Shown: one piece after another, positions 45,924 to 57,394 of the stretch
Layout: each line of letters starts with the position of its first letter
Position numbering within the stretch: the stretch's first letter is position 1
Source of the DNA: Halichoerus grypus
Lineage: Eukaryota; Chordata; Mammalia; Carnivora; Phocidae
Direction: 5' to 3'
Assembly (NCBI RefSeq): GCF_964656455.1
Contig: NC_135715.1
Location: 77,637,414 to 77,701,413, forward strand
DNA: 64,000 nucleotides
Translations under genes and position numbers: made by a program
The notes under the pieces: model-generated
The model's input: only the letters and a program-made list of their open reading frames with translations
Database searches by the model: none
What the model was told of the DNA's origin: nothing

Positions 45924-46959
45924 CAATTCTCCTCTAGTTCAGTAAGCCTCCTAATAATACATTCAAATGCAGACACATGTTAGCTCTGGTCCTTTTCTTT
46001 TTTGACCTGGTGGATTTACACCCTTCTAACAACACCATTTTATTGTCCCTTCATAGATGCTACAAGAGGGAGGAGAGCCAGATGTGGGCGTTCACTCTGC
46101 CATCTTTGCCTAGCTGGCCAGAACTGCTTAACGCGGCTTAAACCTGTCACCTTTACCAATCGATGGTTTAATGGGAGTTTCAGCCCTTGAGAAACTGAAA
46201 TACAAGGAGGAAGATATGTTGCCAAAAATAGAGATGAGGGATTCATTTTCAACGCCCCTGGTTTTAAATTTCCTAAGCTGCTCTGTGGATTGATCTGAAG
46301 AGTCTCGTGTGAGTGAGTCTCTCCTGAAGGAAGAAAGCCATGCTCATGGAAGATATCAACATCCACCTCATGGCCAACACTGACTGCATCTTTGCCCTTG
46401 GCCACTACCTGCTTTCTGAGGTGACCTTCAGTCAGACTTCTCTGCAGGGTGCCATTCTTCAGGGTACCACTACAGGTATCTGCTGTCTTCTTTTTCAAGA
46501 GATATGGGATGTATCTAATAAAAAGCTAAGGAAGAAACTATTTTGCCGTGCCTCTGTGATCCAGTCTCTCTTCCGGGCATATCCATGTTTATCACTTGAT
46601 GACATGTTTTTGGTGCCCCAACCCTATAGCCCTAAAATGATTAGGGCTTCAGATCTGGTCCTAGGAAACTTGTAAAGTAGAGAGAGTATGCCACAGACAA
46701 GATCCCACTCTTCGTTTTGGTCATGCTCTTCCCACTCAGGGCTCTCTCCTTGTCCCAAGCTCCTGGCCTGTGTGTACTAGGAAGAGCACTGGCTAAAGTA
46801 AGATAGGTGTGGCTTCCTTCCTTAACCAGCTGTGTGGTGCTGGGAGAGTAATCAAGTCTCTCTTAGGCCCATAACTATTTGCAAACTGGAGATAACCATA
46901 TTTGCCTTGAGAAACTATTATGATACTTAGAGTTAATAAATATAGAACTTCGATTTCTA
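45924..46959. other. Unassigned DNA
   Basis: About 1 kb with no recognised gene. Two opposite-strand frames overlap (plus 46340-46675, 111 codons; minus 46040-46498, 152 codons). Neither contains a recognised domain. Confidence 0.35.
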
Positions 46960-47645
46960 ACAATATTAAGGATTTAATAACCTGAAAACTCCCACCATAA
47001 TATAATTTAAAATACCAAATAAAATATGGATTCCTTTTAAATGCCTAGTTGAGTTCTCAAAAATGGCGAATTCTCCAGAGGCCAGAAATGAAGAAAAAAC
47101 AAGAAAACAGAGTGAAAGTTGTATGAGAACACAGGGTTGGGGAGGGAGAAGCAATCTCCATTGTCCAGAGGAACCGAGAGGTAAAACTGCAACTCCCATA
47201 TAAAGATACAACTCTCCAAGATAACTCAGAAAAACAATGAATTAGGGAAAAATTCACCTCCAGTACAGGCAGAGAAAGAGAAAGCCATTCTATTTCTGAT
47301 TGGGTTAAAAAAAAATAAAAGTTCCCTCTGGGAATTCAAAACCTCAGCCAGATCTCACACAAGTTTAGAGAAATCCTGCTACCCAAAATGAAATCTTGGA
47401 TCACCTAGAAAACCAATACAGAACCCCTCTAAAGGGACATGATTCACACATAGCATATGGAGAAAGAAACCACCATCAGTGAGAGTCAGCAGACAAAATA
47501 AACAGCAGGATTCAATTCTTAAGAAATTGTGACCATTAAAAAAAATGCAAAGAGATTAAAAATAATATTTCAAATGATTTAAAACAAAAATAATTTTAAA
47601 ATGTAAGAAACAAATAAGATGTGCTTTAAAAAAAGAATAGGCAGG

Positions 47646-47840
47646 GGGCGCCTGGGTGGCTCAGTCCATTAAGTGTCTGCTCTTGGCTCAGATCATGATC
47701 CCAGGGTCTAGGATCAAGCCCAGAGTTGGGATCTCTGCTCAGCAAGGAGCTTGCTTCTCCCTCTCCCTCTGCCTGCCACTCCCCCTGCTTGTGCTCTCTC
47801 TGTCAAATAAATAAATAAAAATCTTTTAAAAATGTTTTAA
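47646..47840 (+). mobile_element. Can-SINE
   Basis: It begins gggcgcctgggtggctcagt and ends with CAAATAAATAAATAAAAATC and a short extra A/T segment. The 11-bp duplication gaataggcagg flanks it at 47635-47645 and 47845-47855. Confidence 0.95.
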
Positions 47841-48111
47841 AAAGGAATAGGCAGGCTTAAAAAAACAAACAGAGCTTATAGTAATAAAAAGTACAGCTGA
47901 TGAAATGAAAACATCTCAGTGGATGAGTTTTAAAGACTATTAGACAAAGCTGAAGGAAGAATTAGTAAACTGAAAATAAACCTAAGGATATGGCGCAGAA
48001 CACAGCATTTAAAAAGAGATTAAAATACATGGAAAATAAAATGAAAATGCCCAACGAATATCCAACTAGAATTCAAGGAGAAATGGAGACTGGTATTAAA
48101 AGAGACATTGT

Positions 48112-48299
48112 TGGGGTGCCTGGGTGGCTCAGTAGGTTAAATGACCACCTTCAGCTCAGGTCATGATCTCGGGATCCTGGGATTGGGCCCCGCATCAGGC
48201 TCTCTGCTCAGCAGGGAGTCTGCTTCTGCCTCTCTCTGCTCATGCTCTCTTTCTTTGTCTCTCTCAAATAAATTAAAAAAAAAAAATCTTAAAAAAAAA
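48112..48299 (+). mobile_element. Can-SINE
   Basis: It begins tggggtgcctgggtggctca and ends in an A-rich tail. The 15-bp duplication taaaagagacattgt, with one mismatch, flanks it at 48097-48111 and 48300-48314. Confidence 0.95.
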
Positions 48300-48519
48300 T
48301 AAAAGAGACCTTGTCTGAAAACAAGGTACTTAAGGTACATAACACATTTTAGGCCCCCAGTAAATAAAATGATTTTGAGTTTAGTTCTTATACTTATGTA
48401 ACTCTGAAGCTCAAGCACCAGAAACCACAAGAGCTCAGAGATTGCTGTAGGTCTTCTGCAATCTGGTATGTTTGTGGAATATTTATAAAATGAAAAAAAC
48501 TTAGAGGTAACTTACTTAC

Positions 48520-48745
48520 AAAACTTAGTCAATAATCTGAGTGTTGATCCTAGCCCTCTCACTTATTAGCTAAGCATATTGCTCAACTCATTGAGCTTCA
48601 ACTTCTTCAGCCACAAAATGGAAATAAAACAATTAATCTTCAAAAAGTGTTGCTCTAAAGATCAAAAGAACAAAATGTATGTAAAACAGTTACTACAGAG
48701 CTTGGCACAAAATGAGCATTCAATAAATGAAAACTATCAATATTG
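48520..48745 (+). mobile_element. MIR SINE
   Basis: The landmarks 'ctcacttattagctaagcat', 'cttcaacttcttcagccaca', 'aaatggaaataaaacaatta' and 'gagcttggcacaaaatgagc' followed by attcaataaatg give the MIR order to its 3' end. Confidence 0.8.
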
Positions 48746-48754
48746 CTTATTGTT

Positions 48755-48895
48755 AATTTTCACTTCAAATGAAAAAATAGAAGCCCAGAGAAGTTAAATA
48801 ATTTCTGAGACACACAATATACTAACAGTAGACCAAGAATTAGAATCCAACGTTCTCAACCTATATTCTTGTACTTTCTCTGCCATACTTCACAG
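48755..48895 (-). mobile_element. MIR SINE, antisense
   Basis: The landmarks 'agaagcccagagaagttaaa', 'agtagaccaagaattagaat' and 'cttgtactttctctgcc' are the antisense MIR order. It lies tail-to-tail with the MIR at 48520-48745. Confidence 0.72.
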
Positions 48896-49437
48896 TCTCT
48901 CAAGTGCAGAAATTAGGGAGCTAGAAGCTAGCTGGCTTGAAAAAAGCTACATGAGACTTCAGAAGCATGGCCCAAGATGTTTCCATCCTGTCTTAAGATG
49001 ATATAATATACAGTGTGTAGACACAATAAGCTTTCATGACACAAACAAATGAATAACTGACAAGGAAATATAGGCCTATAGGGAAGATATTTCAAGGCAT
49101 TCCAAGTGAGAGGGCAAATCTAACGTCTCGAGGCATATCAAGAGAAGATCAATGGCAACTCCCCTTCTCAGAGTGATGAGGTGTACAGAGGCACCTGTTC
49201 CTTGATCTTAGTGACCCAGGGAACAAGAGCACTCAGGTATATCAGGGAGATAGATGCCTTATCCATGGTATATTGCAAATAGCCTCTGGAGCTCAACTGG
49301 TATCAACCACTATCAACCTACAGAGATTTATGTGTTTTAGTAGCACCCAAAGAAATCTGAAATTGTGTATTGTCAAAGGTAGAGTTTCTTGCTGGCCCTG
49401 AGGGAGTCTGCAAATGTGGTGTCAGTTGTGCAGTTGG
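48896..49437. other. Unassigned DNA
   Basis: No gene or repeat family is recognised. Confidence 0.4.
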
Positions 49438-51345
49438 GAGACTCAAATATATGCTACCTACAAGAGACTCACATCACTTTTTTTTTTTTTTTTTACTTCA
49501 GCTTTAAGGACACACAGAGATTAAAAGTAAAGGAATGGAAAAACATATTCCATGCATATGTGAAACAAAAGAAAGTAGGAATAGTTAAACTTGTATTAGA
49601 TAAAATAGACTTTAAGATAAAGGATATAGTAAGAGACAAAAAAGGTCATTATATAATGAAAAGGGGATCGATCCAACAAGAAAATATAACATTAGTAACA
49701 CAAGAGCACCAAAACATATAAAGCAAATATTAACAGACCTCAAGGGGGGAATAGATAGCAATACAGTAATAGTAGGGGACTTCAATACTCCACTTTCAAC
49801 AATGGATAGATCATCTAGACAGAAAATCAACAGGGAAACAGTGGACTTAAATGGCATGTTTGATCAGATGGGCCTAACAGATATACATAGAATATTCTAT
49901 CCCAAAGCAGCAGAATACACATTCTTCTCAAATGCACATGGAACATTCTCCAGGACAGATCATATGTTAGGCCACAAAACAAGTCTTACTAAGTTTAAGA
50001 AGATTGAAATCATATCAAGCATCTTTTCTGACCACAGTGGTATGAAATTGGAAATTGATTATAAGAAGAAAACACAAATATTTGGAGATTAAACAATGTA
50101 CCACTGAACAACCAATGGGTCAGAGAGGGAATCAAAAAACAAATTTAAAAATATCTTGGAACAAGTGGAAATGGAAATAAAATATACCAAAATTTATGGG
50201 ATGCAGCAAAAGCAGGGCTAAGCGGGAAGTTCATAGTGATAAACATCTACATTAAGAAACAAGAAAGATCTCAAACAAACAACCTAACTTACACCTCAAG
50301 GAATAGAAAAAGAACAAACAAAGCCCAAAGTTAGTAGAGGAAAAAAAAGATAACAAAGATCATAGCATATATAAACGAAATAAGAACTAAAAAGACAATA
50401 GAAAAGGTACTCAGCATCACTAATCATCAGACAGTGTATATCAAAACCACGAGAAGTCACCTCACAGCTGTTAGCATGGCTATTATCACAAAGATAAGAG
50501 GTAATAAGTGTTGGCAAGGATGCAGAGAAAAGGAAACACTTGTGCACTGTTGGTGGAAATGTAAATTGGTGTAGCCACTATGGGAAACAATATGGTGGTT
50601 TCTCAAAAAATAAAAATAGAACTACCATATGATCCAGAAATCCCACTTCTGGGTATATATCCAATGGAAATGAAAACAGGATATCAAAGAGCTATCTTCA
50701 CTCCCATGTTCATTGCAGCATTATTCATAATAGCCAAGATATGGAACAGCCTATGTGTCCATCAGTTGATGGGTGCATGGATGAAGAAAATGTGCTATCT
50801 ACACACAACAGAATATTATTCAGCCATGAGAAAAAATGAAACCCTGCCATTAGCAACAACATGGGTGTACCTTGAGAGCATTATGCCAAGTAAAATAAGC
50901 AAAATGGAGAAAGACAAATACTGCATGGTATTGTTTATATGTGGAATTAAAAAAAAAAAAGTCAAACCCATAGAAATAGAGAATAGAAAAGTGGTTGCCA
51001 GGGTTTGGGGGTAGGGGAAATAAAAAGAGTTTGGTAAAAGAATACAAAGTTTTAGTCACAAGATAAAAAAGGTCTGAGGAGCTAATGTAAAACATGGTGA
51101 CTATAGTTGATAACACTGTATTGTACAGTTGAAATTTACTAAGAGAGTAGAGCTTAAATATTCTCACACACACAAAAAGGATAAATATGTGAAGTGATGG
51201 ATGTGTTCATTAACTAGATGGGGGAAATCTTTTCATAATGTATACATATATCAAATCACCATGGTATACACTTCAAGTCTCTTACAATTCTTTATTTCAA
51301 GTATATGTCAATAAAGCTGAAATAAAAATTAAAATAAAATAATAC
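49438..51345 (+). mobile_element. Old L1 (L1MA-like), 5'-truncated with an internal deletion
   Basis: It starts in the ORF2 endonuclease region ('ctacctacaagagactcaca'), runs through VGDFN-like and SDH-like positions, then at about 50407 jumps to the ORF2 C-terminal region ('actcagcatcactaatcatc'), missing the whole reverse transcriptase. The 3' UTR ends with 'caataaagctgaaataaaaa' near 51345. The remaining frames (49389-49721, 49802-50092, 50580-51014) are fragments with stops between them. Confidence 0.88.
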
Positions 51346-53127
51346 TAATATATGCTAATGGAACTCCCATTACTGGCAAAGATGAACTAATAAAGACCAG
51401 GTTAACCCTCCCACCAGAAACTACTAAAAACTAGACAAAATACCTGAAAAAGAGTTTTCACAAATTAGACATCAGACAGCACAAGTCAGTGATTCCTGAG
51501 AGAGGAAGTACATGAGGTGAGTACTTTGCTCTAATTTACTGACGAGTTTTCCAGGCCACGGTGCGCTGATGTGGAATGCAGGTGGCACCATGCAATCTCC
51601 CTGACCTGAGGAAATGGAGCTGTTAGTCTGGGAAAACCAAGGCAGCTAGAGCTTGCAAAGCAAAGTACTGGAGAGGAGAGGGTTGAACAGAGGGAAATCT
51701 CTTCATTCAGACTTCTTCATTAAGCTAAGTTCTGATAAGGGCATGCATGTGAGGAGACTAAGGATGGCTAAAGAAATAACCATCCAAAAGGAGCAGAGAG
51801 AACAATTCCTGAAGCTTACACAAAATCATAAATAATTCATGTTCCCATTAGCCAGAATGGAAAACCTCATAACTCATGAATTATCAGGTCAAGTACTCAG
51901 TGGGCCATTTCCTCAGCAGTGGGCAAAATTTAACCCTAGATTGAAGAATGGCTCTGGTCATACCTTAAAAAGTTTTAAAGCAAGCCCTAAAAGCATCAAA
52001 ATATTTTTACATAATTGTTCCACATCCAGAATGAATCTCAAGAATATTTATAGAAATACAAATATATCAATCATCTTAATGAATAAAATTTACAATGTCT
52101 GATATCTAATCAAAAATTGCCAGGCATGCAAAGAACCCATAATTAGAAGAGAAAACAATCAGTAGAAACAAACTTAGAAGTGATAGAATGAATACAGACA
52201 CTAAAAGAGTATGTTAACTGTATTCTATATGTTCAAGAAGCTAAAAGAAAGATGAGTATGTTAAATAGCAACATGGGAGATTTTTTTTAAAAGATCCAAA
52301 TCAAACCTCTAGAAGTGAAAATATGAGAAAAGAAGACTGCCAACCTAGGATTCTATAGCAAACAAAAAGAAGTTTCAAAATGAGGAAAAATAGTCTTCTT
52401 GCGACATACAAAAGCTGAAATAAGTCATCACCAGCAAATCTGCACTATAAAAAAATATTTTGATTTTAAGTCCTTCAAGCAAAAAAGAAAATGATACAAG
52501 ATAGAAATCTGAAACTACACACACACACAAAAAATCAAGAACACCAAAAATGTTATGTGGGTAATACAAGACATTTTTATGCATTTTTAACATCTCTTTA
52601 AAAAATAATTGACTGTTTAAAACAAAAATACTGATAATGCACTACGGAGTCAATGACAGAAGTAAAATGTATGACAATAGCACAAAGACCAGAAAGGGAG
52701 GAATGGACATATACTGTTATAAAATTCTTATGCTACACATGGAGTGGTATAATATTACTTAAACATAGACTATGATAAGCTAAAGAGCTATATAACCCAA
52801 AACAACCACAAAATCATAAACAAAAATTACAGCTCTTAAGCCAACAAAGGGGGCAAACAGAATTTTAAAAATCAATCCAAAAGAAGCCATAAAAAGGGGG
52901 GGAAAGGAGAGCAAACAAACAGATAGGACAAATAGAAAACAAATAGCTGGAGGATAGCTTTAAACACTGCCATACCACTAATCACATTAAATACAAGCAT
53001 TTTAAATGCCCTCTTTAAAAGGCAGAGATTGAATTGGAAAAAAAAAAAAAAAAGCAAGACTCAACTATGTGCTGCCTACAAGAAACACATTTTTTTTTAA
53101 GAAACACATTTTAAATATAAAGACACA

Positions 53128-53316
53128 GGGGCACCTGGGTGGCTCAGTCGGTTAAGTGTCCAACTCGATTTTGGCTCAGGTCATGATCTCAGGGTCATGA
53201 GATCCAGCTCCATATCCATCCTGTGCTGGGTGAGGAGCCTACTTAAGATTCTCTCTCTTCCTCTCCCTCACCCCCCCCCCCCACTCACACACACTCACTC
53301 TCTCTCTCTCTCAAAA

Positions 53317-53363
<47 letters not shown>

Positions 53364-53374
53364 AATAGAATATA
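53128..53374 (+). mobile_element. Can-SINE with expanded AAAT tail
   Basis: It begins ggggcacctgggtggctcag and has a C-run and CT-rich body. It ends in about twelve tandem AAAT units (roughly 53316-53364), far longer than in the other copies. A 15-bp duplication, aaatataaagacaca, flanks it at 53113-53127 and 53375-53389. Confidence 0.95.
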
Positions 53375-54441
53375 AAATATAAAGACACAAGTTGGTTGAA
53401 AGTAAAAGGATGCATAAAAGATATAACAAGCTTCTACTAATCAAAGAAAGATGAAGTGACTATATTAATATCAGACAAAGTAGATTTCAGAGCAAAGAAC
53501 ATTACCAAGAACAAAGAAGGCCATTTCATAGTAATAAAAGGTTCAATTCATCAGGAGAACATAAAAATGCAAAATGTTTATGTACTTAAGAAACAAATCT
53601 TCAAAATACATGAATAAAAATGACAGAACTGCAAAATAGAAACAAACCCACAAATACATTTGCAGATTCAACATCCTCCTCTCAATAACTGATAGAACAA
53701 GTAAACAAAAAATTAATAAGGATATAGATATAGAAGATTTGAACAAAACTATCAAATAACTTGACCTAATTCATATTTATTGGACGTTCTACTCAACAAT
53801 AGCAGAATACACATTCTTTCCAAGTGTACATGAACATTTACTCAGACCAAGTTCTGGGCCATAAACCAAGTCTCCATAACTTTAAAAGGATGCAAGTTAT
53901 ATAAAGTATGTTCTCTATATAATACTGAATTAAATCAGAAATCAATAACTGATATATGAAAAATTCCCAAGTATTTGGAAACAAAAGAACACATATCTGA
54001 ATGACCCTTGGGCCAAAGAACAAATCAAAAGGGAAATTAGATTGGCAGTGATTTCTTGGATATGACTCTCCAAAAGCACAGGCAACAAAGGAAAAATAGA
54101 TAAATGGGGCTACATCAATCTTAAAGTCTTTGTGCATCAAAGGACACAATCAACATAGTGAAAAGGCAACCTACAGAATAGGAGAATATATTTGCAAATC
54201 ATATATCTGATAAAGGGTTAATATCCAGAATATATAAAGAACTCCTACCACTTAACAACAAAAAATCAAATAGCCTGATTGAAAAATGGCAAAGGACTTG
54301 AATAGACATCTCTCCAAAGATGATATATAATAAATGGCCAAAAAGCATACAGAAAGATGCTCAATATCATTAATGACAAGAAAAATGCAAATCAAAATCA
54401 CAATGAGATACCACTTGACATCCATTAAGATGGCTCCTATA

Positions 54442-55349
54442 CTAAAATTAACAAGTCAGGAAATGACAGATGTTGGCGGGGATGCCGAGAAAGGGGAACC
54501 CTCCTACACTGTTGGTGGGAATGCAAGCTGGTGCAGCCACTCTGGAAAACAGTATGGAGGTTCCTCAAAAAGTTGAAAATAGAGCTACCATACGATCCAG
54601 CAATTGCACTACTGGGTATTTACGCCAAAGATACAAATGTAGGGATCCGAAGGGGTACATGCACCCCAATGTTTATAGCAGCAATGTCCACAACAGCCAA
54701 ACTGTGGAAAGAGCCAAGATGTCCGTAGACAGATGAATGGATAAAGAAGAGGTGGTATATATATACAATGGAATATTATGCACCCATCAAAAGGAATGAG
54801 ATCTTGCCATTGGCAACGACGTGGATGGAACTGGAGGGTGTTATGCTGAGTGAAATAAGTCAATCAGACAAAGACATGTATCATATGACCTCACTGATAT
54901 GAGGAATTCTTAATCTCAGGAAACAAACTGAGGGTTGCTGGAGTGGGGGGTGGGGTGGGAGGGATGGGGTGGCTGGGTGATAGACACTGGGGAGGGTATG
55001 TGCTATGGTGAGCGCTGTGAATTGTGCAAGACTGTTGAATCACAGATCTGTACCTCTGAAACAAATAATTCAATATATGTTAGGAAAAAAAAAAAAGAAG
55101 ATAGCAGGAGGGGAAGAATGAAGGGGGGGTAATCAGAGGGGGAGACGAACCATGAGAGACGATGGACTCTGAAAAACAAACTGAGGGTTCTAGAGGGGAG
55201 GGGGGTGGGAGGATAGGTTAGCCTGGTGATGGGTATTAAAGAGGGTACGTTCTGCATGGAGCACTGGGTGTTATGCACAAACAATGAATCATGGAACACT
55301 ACATCAAAAACTAATGATGTAATATATGGTGATTAACATAACAATAAAA
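54442..55349 (+). mobile_element. Young L1, 5'-truncated, inserted in element B
   Basis: The sequence is near-identical to 21909-22815 of the full-length L1. It carries the ORF2 C-terminal end (including the Cys/His knuckle region and the KLWKEPRCP stop), the G-rich 3' UTR and the A-rich tail. A perfect 15-bp duplication, aagatggctcctata, lies at 54427-54441 and 55350-55364. The frames at 54470-54736 and 54531-54728 are L1 debris. Confidence 0.96.
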
Positions 55350-55510
55350 AAGATGGCTCCTATAAAAAGAAAGAAACAGAAAATAATGAGTATTGGCCAG
55401 GATGCAAAAAAAATTGGAACCCTTATGTACTGTTGGTGGGATTGTAAAATGCTGCAACTACTATGGGAAAGAGCTCGGAAGTTCCTCAAAATATTAAAAA
55501 TAAAACTACC

Positions 55511-55822
55511 ACACAAAAACAGACCCATAAAGACAAAGAACAAACTGATGATTGCCAGAAAGGAGATGGTTGGGAGATGGATGAAATGAGTGAAGGGTAG
55601 TGGAAGGTAAGGCTTCCGGTTATGGAATAAATAAGTCACAGGGATAAAAAGCACAGCACAGAGAATATACTCAATGGTATTGTAATAGTGTTGTATGGTG
55701 ACAGGTGGTAGCTACACTTGTGATGAACATAGCATAGTGTATAGACTTGTCAAATTGCTATGTTGTACACTTGAAATTAAGGTAACATTATGTGTCAACC
55801 ATACTTCAATTAAAAAAAAAAA
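55511..55822 (+). mobile_element. Short L1 3' UTR copy (element C) inserted in element B
   Basis: The sequence 'gattgccagaaaggagatgg', 'gtattgtaatagtgttgtat', 'gctatgttgtacacttgaaa' and 'tcaaccatacttcaattaaa' is an L1MA-type 3' UTR with an A-tail. It interrupts the ORF2 segment of element B between 'aaaataaaactaccac' and 'tatatgatacagcaatccca', which are adjacent in an uninterrupted L1. The flanking duplication is short (about aaactac / agactac). Confidence 0.72.
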
Positions 55823-56360
55823 GACTACTATATGATACAGCAATCCCACTTCTGGGTATATATCCAAAAGAATTAAAGCAAATTCTCAAAGACATATTTG
55901 CCCACCCATGCTCATAGCAGCACATTTACAATAGTCAAGAGGTGGAAACAACCAAAAGGTCTGATGGATGAATGGATAAACAAAAGGTGGTATATACACA
56001 CAATGGAATATTATTCAACCTTTTAAAGGAAATCCTGTCACATGCGACAACATAAATAAACCTTGAGGACATTGTTCTAGGTGAAATAAGGCAATCACAA
56101 AAAGACAAATGCTGTATATTTTCATGTATATAAAGTATTCAAAGTAGTCAGATTCATAAAAACAGAAAATAGAATACCAATCATCAGGGGAGAGGGGAAG
56201 GGAGTTGCTTAATGGATATAGAGCTTCAATTTTGCAAGATGAAAAAGTCGTAGAGATCTGTCTGTTTCACAATAACAAAATGAATATACTTAACACTATA
56301 AACTGTACACTTAAAAAGTTAAGATGGTGCATTTTGTATTTTTTGCCACATAAGGCAAAA

Positions 56361-56619
56361 GAGTCAGAATGAGAGAAATGCTATATGACAAAGACCCTAC
56401 TGGCCACTGCAGTCTTTGAAGATGAAAGGAGGCCACAAACCAAGAAATGCAGACAGTGTCTAAAAGCTGGGAAATTTTGGGAAACATAACTTCCCCTAGA
56501 GCCTCCAGAAAGAATTAGCTCTGCTGATACCTTGACTTTAGTCCAATGAGACTGATTTTAGATTTCTAACCTACAGAGCTATATGATAATAAATTTGTGT
56601 TCTAAGCCACTGGGGGAGG
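56361..56619 (+). mobile_element. MaLR-like (MLT1-type) LTR fragment at the end of element B
   Basis: The landmarks 'ggaggccacaaaccaagaaa', 'tcccctagagcctccagaaa', 'gataccttgactttagtcca', 'atttctaacctacagagcta' and 'gataataaatttgtgttcta' match the 3' half of an MLT1-type LTR. It stops about 25 bp after AATAAA, before the usual LTR terminus, and is followed by an A-run. No retroviral genes are present. Confidence 0.75.
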
Positions 56620-57207
56620 AAAAAAAAAGGAAATTAGAAAGTATTTTGAACTGAATGAAAATAAAGACACAATTTATAAAAATATATGAGATGTAACTAC
56701 AGCAATACTTAGAGACAAATTTATAGATCTAAATACCTATCTTAGAAAAGAGGTAAGTTTTCAAACCAGTGATTTTAATCTGCATTTTAAAAGATAAAAA
56801 GAAAAGAGCAAATTAAACCCAAAGTAGAAAGAAAACAGAAATTAAAAAGAGCAGAAATCAATGAAATGAAAAACTGAAAACCATCACTGATGATCACAAG
56901 ATGATTTTTAAGAACAACAAAATTGATAAACCTTTAACCAGAATGATCAGGAACAAAAGGGGGAAGACACAGTCACCAGTATCAAGACTGAGGGATATAA
57001 CATCACTATAGATGAAACAGATACTAAAATGATAATAAGAGAATGTTACAAACATTATGCCCATAGATTCAACAACTTAAATTATATGGAGAAATTCCTT
57101 GAAAGACACAATCTACCAAAGTTCACAAGAAGAAATAGGTAACCTGAATAGCCCAACATCTATTTTTAACACTTATACCTATTTTTTTAATTAAAATTTT
57201 AATTATA

Positions 57208-57383
57208 GGGGAACCTGGGTTGCTCAGTCAGTTAAGTGTCTGCCTTTGGCTCAGGTCATGACCTCCAGGTCCTGGGATAGAGCCCCACGTCAGGCTCCCA
57301 GCTCAGCATGGAGTCTGCTCCTCCCTCTTTCTCTCTCTTTCTCAATCTCTCTAAAATAAATAAATAAAAATCTTTAAAGTGTT
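57208..57383 (+). mobile_element. Can-SINE
   Basis: It begins ggggaacctgggttgctcag and ends with AAATAAATAAAAATC. The likely duplication is an A/T-rich ttttaattata at 57197-57207 and ttttaaattata at about 57383-57394, so the boundaries are less certain than for the other SINEs. Confidence 0.9.
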
Positions 57384-57394
57384 TTTAAATTATA

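Larger units (their letters stand above)
46960..48330 (+). mobile_element. Old L1M/HAL1 5' portion, interrupted by two SINEs
   Basis: Decayed LINE text such as 'ctcaaaaatggcgaattctc', 'accaccatcagtgagagtca', 'gaaggaagaattagtaaact', 'aaaaagagattaaaatacat' and 'tccaactagaattcaaggag' follows the 5' and ORF1 regions of an old L1M or HAL1. SINEs at 47646 and 48112 split it. No frame survives. Confidence 0.6.
54041..56628 (+). mobile_element. Old L1M (element B) inserted in element A, with LTR tail
   Basis: It starts within ORF2 ('gtgatttcttggatatgact') and contains the ORF2 C-terminal region and 3' UTR ending near 56360. A MaLR-like LTR segment and an A-run follow. The flanking direct repeat ggaaattag at 54032-54040 and 56629-56637, plus the continuity of element A outside it, define it as one insertion. 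It is itself interrupted by a young L1 (54442-55349) and by an L1 3' UTR fragment (about 55511-55822). Confidence 0.75.
51346..57190 (+). mobile_element. Old L1M (host element A), interrupted by other elements
   Basis: The 5' UTR and ORF1 region lie at about 51355-52500 ('gatgaactaataaagaccag', 'cagtgattcctgagagagga', 'aagctgaaataagtcatcac'). The inter-ORF region follows, then the ORF2 endonuclease region from about 52930 to 54040. The element resumes at 56638 with 'gtattttgaactgaatgaaa' and continues to about 57190 in the region before the reverse transcriptase. The two halves join correctly if 54041-56628 is removed. Heavy stop content makes it a fossil. Confidence 0.82.

Noticed and set aside
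46040..46675. Overlapping open frames of 152 (minus) and 111 (plus) codons
   Set aside because: Both strands are open over the same DNA, no domain is recognised and no splice or start context is convincing.
53080..53115. Repeated 'aagaaacacatttt' around a T-run, suggesting a tiny retro-insertion
   Set aside because: The segment is too short and simple. Replication slippage explains it equally well.
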